Origin: Candidula unifasciata
Lineage: Eukaryota; Mollusca; Gastropoda; Stylommatophora; Geomitridae
Direction of reading: 5' to 3'
Length of the DNA stretch: 64,000 nt
Assembly (NCBI GenBank): GCA_905116865.2
Contig: CAJHNH020002507.1
Span: 41,400 to 105,399 of the forward strand
The notes beneath the pieces were generated by a model that did no database searches, was not told the DNA's origin, and saw only the letters and a list, made by a program, of their open reading frames with translations. Position 1 is the stretch's first letter. Every line of letters starts with the position of its first letter. This document shows, one piece after another, positions 56,600-64,000 of this stretch. The position numbers and the translations under genes were made by a program.

Positions 56600-57880
56600 G
56601 TCTGAAGATCACTGATTCTACACTGTAATAAACTACAGTCACTCTCCAAAATTACCCCCGGCAATCACACAATCCGCATCATCATTTCCTACATTCAAAC
56701 AATCTACATAACCCGTATATGCAATGAGCTATTCTACATAGTCTTTTCCTACTTCAAACCCTCGACATAATGTTTTTCTACACATCAAACACTCTATATT
56801 ATGTTTTTCTACACATCAAACACTCTATATTATGTTTTTCTACACATCAAACACTCTATATTATGTTTTTCTACACATCAAACACTCTGAATAATGTTTT
56901 CTACACATAAAACACTCTACATTATGTTTCCTACACACCAAACACTCTTCATTATGTTTTCTACACATCAAACACTCTGAATAATGGTTTTCTACACACT
57001 AAACACACTACATTATGTTTTCTACACACCAAACACTCTACATTATGTTTTCTACACATAAAACACTCTACATTATGTTTCCTACACATCAAACACTCTT
57101 CATTATGTTTTCTACACATCAAACACTCTACAAAAAGTTTTTCTACACATCAAACACACTAGATTATGTTTTTCTGCACTCAAAATGGATAAACTGTTCC
57201 ACTAATAAACACCGTTTAGTCTTTTCCCACACTAAAACGCTCTGTATAATCTTTTCTTACACTTAAACATTCTATATAATCTTTTTCTACACTTAAACAT
57301 TCTGTATAATCTTTTCCTACACTTAAACACTCTGTGTAATCGTTTCATACAGTCAGACACTCTAAGTGATGTTTTCGTACAGGCAAACACTGCATATTAT
57401 TTTTCGACAATAAAACACATAATCCTTTTTCTACTAAAAAAAATTCAAACAGGACTTCCTGCCACAACTTGTAGCCGTCGAACAAAAGAAAAAGCAGAAG
57501 AAGGAAAAAAACAACAACACACCAAGCATAATCATTTCCTACATGTGAGCACTCTACATAATCTTTTCCAACACTTAGACATGTCTATTTCTTTTAATTT
57601 ACCCCATCTCGGGGTCTCCGAGATATCCTGGGAAGTCTGCGGGTAAAGTTCAATAGTATAAGGGTGTAAGGTTGTGAAAAAAAAAAAAAAAAAAAACACT
57701 GAATAAAACTAACCCTCTCTCTCTCTCTTTCTCCCCCCCCCACCCCCCCCCCCCCCCCCCCCCCCAATATTGGACTTTCCCGTGAACTTCCCACGAAATC
57801 TTGGAGTCCCCGAGACGATGTGATTGAAAAACAAAGTTCTCTCAAACACCCTACATAATCTTTTCCTCAATCAAACACTA
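56600..57880. repeat. 30-bp minisatellite, interrupted
   Basis: Unit TTTTCTACACATCAAACACT then CTACATTATG, about 28 copies at 56620-57420, further units at 57535-57575 and 57838-57880. The gaps hold a 110-bp segment and the inverted-repeat element at 57607-57815. Confidence 0.93.
57607..57815. mobile_element. Foldback-like element with approximately 44-bp inverted ends
   Basis: TCTCGGGGTCTCC...GAT.TC.TGGGAAGT...GGG.AAAGT at 57607-57650 is matched in inverse at 57772-57815. Between the arms are an A-run, CT repeats and a C-run. It interrupts the 30-bp minisatellite. Could be a small non-autonomous DNA element; no clear target duplication. Confidence 0.6.
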
Positions 57881-58139
57881 TTCAAGATCACTTTCTACAT
57901 CTGCCAGACAAGATCCGATGATATACTATTCAAACAAAACGAAAAAAAAAAAAAACGCACAATTACTTGAAGGGACATATACACTCACAATTTTGACATT
58001 CTGCATCTTAGTAGAACAATAAAGAGAAAGTACTTACATTTCACATAAAAATAGCTTAAGTTTCCACCAATGAGTTGACATTTTTAAAAAAAAAAAAATC
58101 TGGGTTACGATAATTTGTAGGTCTATAGCCTTTCTTGTT

Positions 58140-58790
58140 AATAAGCTGTGTGGCCTCCTCTTGAGTGGCTCAGTGACTAGCTTCTCCTATCATATGTTAT
58201 ATGTGGCTCTGTGGAATGGTTGCCCACATTCATCGAGTAGCTCAAACAGATCACGACCATTGGCTGGAGCAATGCCTAGGCGACAAACACATCTTTGCAG
58301 GTCATTCCAAGGGTGCTACACCGGACTCATGTCTGCAGAGAGGGATGGCTAGGAAAGGGTTTGAATGTTATTGGCCGCCAGAATCTGCGTGGTCAACCGT
58401 GCAGACTGGGCGTCTGGCGTTGTTCTGCTCAAAATGATATCTGATAGCATCTCAAAATGGAGGGACATGTGGCCAACCAATTTTATTGATGTAAAGTAGC
58501 GCATTCAAGCTTCCGTCATCAGTGTAGACCAATTGACTCCTTCCGCTGTAACTGATCATTCCCGCACTATTACCACTCCACCACCGTACAGCAGAGCTTC
58601 ATCAACACAATTTGGGACTAAATCTTTATTTACCCTAAGGTACACATACTCGTCTATCATGACGCTGCAACAAAAAGAAAGATTCGTCACTGAACCAGAC
58701 ACGTCTCCACTGATTGTCACCTGTCCAGGGACAATGCTGGTTTGCCCAAAAAGTCGACTTTGGCGTACCCGATTACGATTTTTTTTTTTT
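58140..58790 (-). mobile_element. Tc1/mariner-like transposase pseudogene
   Basis: Minus strand, read across frameshifts: QWRRVWFSDESFFLLQRHDR, NCVDEALLYGGGVVIV, ARLTTQILAANNIQTLFLAI, SADMSPV-stop-HPWNDLQ and PANGRDLFELLDECG. These are the SDES, QDNARPH..R, SPDLSPIEHLWDEL and PAN..L regions of Tc1-like DD34E transposases. The first Asp is kept, the second region is degraded and the catalytic Glu codon is TAG. 5' part and both inverted ends not found. Lies in a gene B intron just downstream of EGF module 1. Confidence 0.75.
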
Positions 58791-58911
58791 TTTTTTTTAC
58801 AAATTAATAAAAGCGAGCCATCGGATAACTATGTTTTTTTTTTTTTTTTAGTGTACATGCGACACTCGAAACAAAACACTCGTGAGCCACTAACATCCTA
58901 TTGTTACGTAC

Positions 58912-59049
58912 GAAGACAGGTTTCCCCCTCAAACCCTGGATCGCATCCCGGATGACACTCTCCAGTGCTGGCGAAACATGGCGTCCCTTCAGGACAGTAA
59001 CAGGTACGCTCACAGTCAATTCCGTACTTTCCAAGAGAGCAGGCAGAAT
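58912..59049 (-). CDS. Gene B, exon with EGF-like module 1
   Basis: 138-bp phase-1/phase-1 minus-strand exon, acceptor TTTTTTTTGCAG, donor C|GTACGT at 58912/58911. It follows the lectin-like domain (split codon GAT) and reads DSACSLGKYGIDCERTC, YCPEGTPC, FASTGEC, HPGC, DPGFEGETC, LR. Eight cysteines, but with a shorter middle loop (YCPEGTPC) than modules 2-6, so it is a distinct EGF subtype. No NG sequon. Clean frame. Confidence 0.86.
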
Positions 59050-59059
59050 CTGCAAAAAA

Positions 59060-59390
59060 AATCAATAGTGTTGAAAGCTCAAGAAAATGTGAATCTACAG
59101 GATGTTTGCAACTATATTGATTAATGAACTCTAGCTAAGAGTATATCAATACCAATGTTAATTTTCATTGTAAAAGCAGTGTAACATTCGGTAAATGCCA
59201 AACACTTATGTGGCATTTATGGGCTCAAAGTTTGGTGCTTTCAAAGTCCGACACCGGCAGTCGTCCGGGTCCTACAAATAACTTAACTGTTCAGCTGGGT
59301 TTCTGTGACTTGTGAACTGGTAATTCTCATTCAGATGACGGTTGGTTTGTTTGTTTTAGTATCCAGAAGCCATGTTGTTAACCCTTAGGC
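59060..59390. other. Gene B intron, no recognised gene
   Basis: Unique-looking DNA; nothing supported. Confidence 0.4.
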
Positions 59391-59394
59391 TCGG

Positions 59395-59565
59395 TATTAT
59401 GGATATCGCAACCTTTCGGCCTTGATTCCATTGTAAACACCGTAAATCTGGGATAAATGTGGCTTTTCTGCCTACCCCCGGGAGTGAACCCGGACCACAA
59501 GGAGTTCGTCACCCGCTCACCGCGCAACCCGGTTTAGCTAACTACGCTAGAGAGCCGGGCCATTC
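59395..59565 (-). mobile_element. tRNA-like SINE, third type
   Basis: Minus strand TAGCGTAGTTAGCTAAACC (A box) and CCGGGTTCACTCCCGGGG (B box) followed by a body ending in GAAAGGTTGCGATATCCATA. Distinct from SINE-A and SINE-B. Confidence 0.6.
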
Positions 59566-59569
59566 AGAC

Positions 59570-60250
59570 GATGGTATCTCGTGTCACCGAGTGTTGGTTG
59601 CTCGTTGCACGGTCATTGTGATTTAGAACTTACTCATGCTTTAGCTCGTCTATATTCGGGTAATTCCGCCCAGTCATACCGGTTTCCTTTCTGTTCACCA
59701 TTTCTTGACTTTCCTCTCTGGTTTTTTGCTTCACGAGTTTTCTCTACAGATGTTGTGTGTTTTATTTTATTTCTCTTCTTGATTCTTTTCCTTGGTTTCT
59801 GGGGTCTTTAATCATACCTTTGTTGTTGCTTGTTTTCTCTGACTCTGTGGCTGCTGGAAATTCTGTGTCTTTCCTTTGATGTGCCAGAATGTACTTGTAG
59901 GTTCTTCAATTCGTTATTGCTGTTCTTTGCATGCAGCATTTTTTTTTTTTTTAGTCTCTTCTATTTGGGGTAATAACTTCTTGTTTTCTGCTGCTCTCTG
60001 ATTGTAGGTGCTGGTTTTAAGGCGTTTTTCAATAGGGGTTCAAGACTCTGTTGTCGTGACTGGTCTTTAAGTATTCTTGTCCGGACATTTATTGTACCAG
60101 GAAGTATCTTGTCGACATGTCGTTCAAGCAATGCGTCTTTCCTGTACTGTAACTAGTAGTCTGTATTTTGAGTCGGTGACAACAGGAATGCTATTTGTAT
60201 GTAGTGAGGAACTCCTTCACTGAGCGACCCTTGTCAGGAAGACATACAGT
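59570..60250. other. Gene B intron, no recognised gene
   Basis: T-rich; T-run at 59939. No family recognised on either strand. Confidence 0.4.
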
Positions 60251-60254
60251 AATT

Positions 60255-60640
60255 TAAGTAAAGGACCCTTCCTTTTCCACGCCTTAAGGCGAATTACGCA
60301 TCTAGCTTTAAAACTGTTTTAAAGACCAAACCTCACTTAATTTAATGTGGCAAACATCGCGCTGGCCGCTTTTACATTCTAGGACACCACCGCCTATCCA
60401 CTCAAGTCTAGGTCAACCTGGGTGCAAAGGTTTTTATATTAAAAAAAAATCCTCTGCTTTCCACGAACTTTACATCCGCAGGCGAGCGCTGGCCAAATTT
60501 ACGTCCAGAGTTTGCCATTACTTCTGGACGTTCAGACCCATGATACCACTGTCGAAACCAACGCAAGGCGCATGGCCCGCTGCTGGGATCGAACCCGGTA
60601 CCGCAGCATTACGAAGCGTTCGCATCGACACAGAGGTAAA
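60255..60640 (-). mobile_element. Composite: SINE-A joined to SINE-B
   Basis: 60255-60487 is a SINE-A on the minus strand (AAGGACCCTTCCTTTTCCAC, CGCGCTGGCCGCTTTTACAT). At 60488 it passes without spacer into a SINE-B body on the same strand (ACGTCCAGAGTTTGCCATTA, ACCACTGTCGAAACCAACGC, B box GGGTTCGATCCC complement at 60587). Confidence 0.72.
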
Positions 60641-60883
60641 AGAAAAAGAGGAAGAAAATGCGAGAAGATTCATGATAGCCCTTTGTCAAAACATGAAGGG
60701 CTGTCTGAGCACAATAAACGGATCAATACCGTGTGACCATCGCGGGTTCTGGAGATGCATGTCGCAAAGCATTTGATGATGATAAAGATTATGATGATGA
60801 GGACGATAATAGGTTTGCATTAACTGAAATTATGGCTCCATAACCTGACTTAAACAAAACTAATACAGATACTGGTTGCTTAC

Positions 60884-61075
60884 CTCCGTAAACTTCTACC
60901 TCACACAGCTCTAGTGTAGGTGCAGATGACCTGACATACACATAGGTGACATAGGTGGCCCTTTTAATTAATTTGAACTCAGGAGCTAATTCTGACCCTG
61001 GAACTGGGTGTTGAAACAGATTTACTAGATTGTTGTCGTAGCCTTCAATGCTGAGTCCGTATTTATAGATGGAAG
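60884..61075 (-). CDS. Gene B, exon 2 of F5/8-type-C (fucolectin-like) domain
   Basis: 192-bp phase-1/phase-1 minus-strand exon, acceptor CTTGCATACAG, donor G|GTAAGC at 60884/60883. Encodes the C-terminal half of a discoidin-type domain: SIYKYGLSIEGYDNN, FQHPVPGSELAPEF, YVTYVYVRSSAPTLELCEVE, VYGG. The closing xLELCEVEVYGG is the standard last strand of fucolectin (FTP) domains. Linked by phase to 61834-62082 upstream and to EGF module 1 downstream. The region between the halves differs from the common pattern, with no paired-cysteine N.V.xxxxERL segment. Confidence 0.85.
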
Positions 61076-61079
61076 CTGT

Positions 61080-61320
61080 ATGCAAGGTAAATGAATATGT
61101 GTATCTTTTACAATAACATAGAAAATTCTCTACACATGGCTGTCATAAGATCCACTCCGAAAAGGCGAACATAAGCCATGCAAAATTTGCATTCGTCATT
61201 CTGGTTATATTTTTTCAAGCATATGGGCTTTTTTCAAAAATGTGTTCACATTTTGCTGAAAAATAACGCCACAATCATTGAAAATTAACACGCACTGAAG
61301 TTATTTCCGTTTAGTACAGG
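61080..61320. other. Gene B intron, no recognised gene
   Basis: Unique-looking AT-rich DNA between the two lectin exons. Confidence 0.4.
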
Positions 61321-61324
61321 ATTT

Positions 61325-61362
61325 GTGCGTGCGTGCGTGCGCGCGCGTGTGGGTGTGTGTGT

Positions 61363-61420
<58 letters not shown>
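61325..61420. repeat. (GT)n with (GC)n start
   Basis: GTGCGTGCGTGCGCGCGCGT then about 35 GT units; alternating purine-pyrimidine, Z-DNA-prone. Confidence 0.95.
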
Positions 61421-61540
61421 CTCACTTTGAAGAATGATTTCAGACATGCATTATATTTCCCTGTTAGTGTTCTTAAAACTATGAAACAGCATTTTTTTTA
61501 AAAGAAGTGGAAGAAGCGAGAGCGAATGACTAAACAAGGT

Positions 61541-61593
61541 TCTTCTTCTTCTTCTTCTTCTTCTTCTTCTTCTTCTTCTTCTTCTTCTTCTTC

Positions 61594-61625
<32 letters not shown>

Positions 61626-61797
61626 CTTCTTCTTCTTCTTCTTCTTCTTCTTCTTCTTCTTCTTCTTCTTCTTCTTCTTCTTCTTCTTCTTCTTCTTCTT
61701 CTTCTTCTTCTTCTTCTTCTTTTTCTTCTTCTTCTTCTTCTTCTTCTTCTTCTTCTTCTTCTTCTTCTTCTTCTTCTTCTTCTTGTTCTTCTTCTTC
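61541..61797. repeat. (TTC)n array 5
   Basis: About 255 bp of TTC, starting about 35 bp downstream (gene B sense) of the donor at 61833; GAA in gene B sense. Confidence 0.97.
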
Positions 61798-61833
61798 GGT
61801 GGTTCATAAAAGGATCTTTTGCACATTACTTAC

Positions 61834-62082
61834 AATTCTCTGGGAAGTACAGTATGTACCGGTCAATGTTATGAGGACCTGGTAGCTTGACCCTCCAGCT
61901 AACTTGAGTGTCAGCAGTTGCACGAGTCTTTGAGCAGCTGCGGCCTCCATAGAAGTCAGGATTCTTGTTACCATCCACGGCCTTCGAGGCGTGGAACGAC
62001 ATGTTCTTGTTGCCTGTTCCGGCTGAAACTTCAAAGTAATGCGGCGTCTGTAACGCTTTCTGCTTCAGGGCAACCTGTCGGC
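61834..62082 (-). CDS. Gene B, exon 1 of F5/8-type-C (fucolectin-like) domain
   Basis: 249-bp phase-1/phase-1 minus-strand exon, acceptor CTTCTCCACGGTCAG, donor T|GTAAGT at 61834/61833. The frame reads RQVALKQKALQTPHYFEVSA, MSFHASKAVDGNKNPDF, GGRSCSKTRATADTQVSWRV, KLPGPHNIDRYILYFPEN. This is the N-terminal half of a fucolectin-type domain (VALxKxA, AVDGN, SC, SWRV.L, I..Y). The family's HX(24)RXD sugar motif is only partly kept: WRVKL has the Arg but Lys for Asp. No ATG at its start, so a signal-peptide exon lies further upstream, probably beyond 64 kb. NMS is a glycosylation sequon. Confidence 0.85.
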
Positions 62083-62089
62083 CTGACCG

Positions 62090-62610
62090 TGGAGAAGAAA
62101 TAGTTCAGGAAGGCAATTTACATAAACTCACTGCAGTATCTGACGCATGATGGGAGATAAATGTGTGTGTCCGTCAAGTTGTAGAGTATGGGTACGATTA
62201 TTTTCAGAGCAGTGAGGTATATTTTCTCAGTATGTTTGATATCTTCGAAATACCGAGACTTGAATGTGTTCCCCCCCCCCTCTTTAAATAACCTTTAATT
62301 GTGATTTTTTTATAACTGCTTATGCCACCCTTTTTATGGTGCCAGCTGATGCGGCCGCATCACTGTATCACAGCACAGCACTGCCCTGATTACTATCACA
62401 GATAATACTAACAGGACTCAACTTTCTGTGCCTAAGAAATTAAATATATGAATTGTCATCTACTGCTGCGTGTTCGACGATTTACCTGAGTCAACCATGT
62501 CTACAATTCTCTATATTAAAGACTTCTCACCGTTATGTATACATGAATATCTACCTGTTAGACTAGGGTTTTACCCACATACGTGTCTAACTGTCTCAGA
62601 TGTCTATGCG
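62090..62610. other. Upstream of the first visible gene B exon, nothing recognised
   Basis: C-run at 62270-62280. I searched the minus strand for a signal-peptide exon and found none convincing. Confidence 0.4.
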
Positions 62611-62614
62611 TAAA

Positions 62615-62895
62615 AGTAAGTTACAGTAAGTAAAAGAACCTTCTCCACTCCTTTAGCCGTATAAGGCATATAGAGCTAGACCTATATTTGTATAGACCAA
62701 TCAGCTCCCGAAACGTGATGTGGTCAGCATCACTCTGGCCGCCTTTATATCCCAAGACTACACCTAGTACCCACTGAAGTCGACCTAGTGGTCAAGGTCA
62801 TTTTTGAATCAAAATTTGACTCCGCTAGGACCCGAACACAAGATCTTCCGATCCGCAGGGGAGCGGTTAGCTGCTACAGCACGGCGTCTTTAAGA
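62615..62895 (-). mobile_element. SINE-A copy
   Basis: Plus-strand landmarks AGAACCTTCTCCACTCCTTT, GATGTGGTCAGCATCACTCT, GGTTAGCTGCTACAGCACGG; full-length-like. Confidence 0.78.
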
Positions 62896-63049
62896 ATGTC
62901 TTTAGCGCGTTTCAAAACACGTGGCGTCGCATTTTAACAAAAATTTCCAAATCCCCTGTGCCAATCAACACAAATTGTTATCCAATGTCGTTATGTACTT
63001 CACATTTGCATTGCTGCTGCTGCTCTCCTAAAGGGCGAATTTCGGTGTT

Positions 63050-63300
63050 CTTTGCTTGGCTCGTCGGCTCTGTTGCTAACTCGATACGAACGCTTTGTAA
63101 TGCCGGGATGCCGGGTTCGATCCCAGCTGCGGGCCATTCACCTTGCGTTGGTTTCGACAGTGGTATCAAGAGAGCCGACCGTCCGGTTACAATGGCAAAC
63201 TACTGGACGTAAATTTGCCTAGCAAAACCACACAACGGCCAGAGGCTGTTGGGGTTAGTTCTGCAACGTCCTTCCTGTAAAGGATACGCAACTAACCTTA
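63050..63300 (+). mobile_element. SINE-B copy with perfect B box
   Basis: Head GGCTCGTCGGCTCTGTTGCT, AACGCTTTGTAATGCCGGGA, then the pol III B box GGGTTCGATCCC, body GTTGGTTTCGACAGTGGTAT, tail CTGTAAAGGATACGCAACTA. Best SINE-B copy in the window. Confidence 0.85.
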
Positions 63301-63311
63301 GATTGGCTCAT

Positions 63312-63575
63312 AGGAGTCGCCGTGATGTAGCGAATAGACTCTCGCTACGGATCGGGAGGTCGTTGGTTTGGGTCATGACGGGCTTTTTTTTTTCTTCAAA
63401 TCCTAGGCTCCCAGGTCGACACAGCCTTGAATGGATACCAGGTCCTTGGAAGTAAAGGCGGCCAAGTGATATTGACAACATCATCCACCAAGTGCCGATT
63501 GGTCTACGTTATAAAATATAGGTCTAATCCAGATGCCCAGTATGGCTGACGGCGTGAACAAAAAAATCCTTTAGC
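63312..63575 (+). mobile_element. SINE-A copy
   Basis: Head CCGTGATGTAGCGAATAGAC, B-box region GGTCGTTGGTTTGGGTC, body GAATGGATACCAGGTCC and GATTGGTCTACGTTATAAAA. Follows SINE-B by about 10 bp, same strand. Confidence 0.75.
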
Positions 63576-63579
63576 CTAC

Positions 63580-64000
63580 TTTTGTTTGGCAAATAATTTG
63601 TGTACACCTAAATAAAATAAAAAAAATATTTAGCAGTGGAAACACGCGTATAGATTGTTTGAAAACCTTTTTTAAATGTACAGCGATGCATGCTAAATTG
63701 TGTTATACCTACCAGACATACAATATAAAATCCGCTACTTAGTGGAGACTGATACTGAAGATAACCACACAAGAGTGAAACGCCTATGAAGCACGTGCAA
63801 TCTGACGTGCAAATTTTTTTTTTTTTTTTTTTGAAAGTTATTGAAATTATTGGAACTATGTAACGAACTTAAGCCCCGTTTCGCCCATCTACACTCTAGG
63901 TCACCATTCATTAATGCTTGGTCAGGCTGGTTTTACGTCGTTCAAGGTTACAGGGGTGTCCTAGTGTAATACTTTAGATTGCACTCTATTATTTGACCTA
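63580..64000. other. No recognised gene
   Basis: AT-rich DNA with a T-run at 63814-63832. Nothing supported on either strand. Confidence 0.4.

Noticed and set aside
58161..58955. Plus-strand ORFs of 60-140 codons
   Set aside because: Antisense of the Tc1-like transposase remnant and of gene B EGF module 1.
63050..63130. tRNA gene with perfect B box
   Set aside because: Same head occurs with the same downstream body in several copies, so it is a SINE; no complete cloverleaf seen.

Overview
This is a window of animal nuclear DNA, most likely from a gastropod mollusc. Coding exons are short (about 140-250 bp), bounded by GT/AG splice sites, and lie in a sea of decayed non-LTR retrotransposons, tRNA-derived SINEs, minisatellites and long microsatellites. 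There are no bacterial operons, rRNA or CRISPR arrays, and no intact tRNA gene was seen. Lineage is inferred from the eight-cysteine EGF-like modules, the fucolectin-like domain and the repeat families; it is not proven.

Three cell-surface or secreted lectin-type genes can be assembled from exons, most of which are shorter than any long ORF. Gene A (+, 1093-11544, 5' end outside the window) has four eight-cysteine EGF-like exons and a terminal exon with a transmembrane helix and a short cytoplasmic tail. Gene B (-, 62082-38635, 5' end probably outside the window) has a two-exon F5/8-type-C (fucolectin-like) domain, six EGF-like exons and a transmembrane terminal exon. Gene C (+, 26190-33706) lies between them: a small signal-peptide exon and one large exon with a PAN/Apple-like domain followed by a C-type lectin domain carrying a QPD motif. 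Every internal intron is phase 1, so all modules are symmetrical and can be spliced together. EGF modules of A and B match in order, which suggests that A and B are convergent, diverged paralogues. The cluster looks like recognition receptors (glycan binding, possibly immune); that role is inference.

Layout: 1-11.5 kb, gene A with LINE fragments, (TTC)n and (TA)n arrays; 11.7-26 kb, repeats including a 25-bp minisatellite and a nearly complete minus-strand LINE with endonuclease, RT and RNase H (16.2-19.5 kb); 26.2-33.7 kb, gene C with LINE copies in its intron; 34-38.5 kb, LINE and SINE debris; 38.6-62.1 kb, gene B, several of whose introns carry a private minisatellite (110, 65, 44, 40 or 30 bp units), plus a decayed Tc1-like transposase, a TTAA-flanked MITE and paired SINEs; 62.1-64 kb, SINEs.

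The most unusual items are the 110-bp minisatellite built from the 3' end and splice donor of a gene B exon, the gene A transmembrane exon whose acceptor is preceded by (TA)n instead of a pyrimidine tract, and a perfect 56-bp palindrome. All exon joins are predictions from sequence alone.
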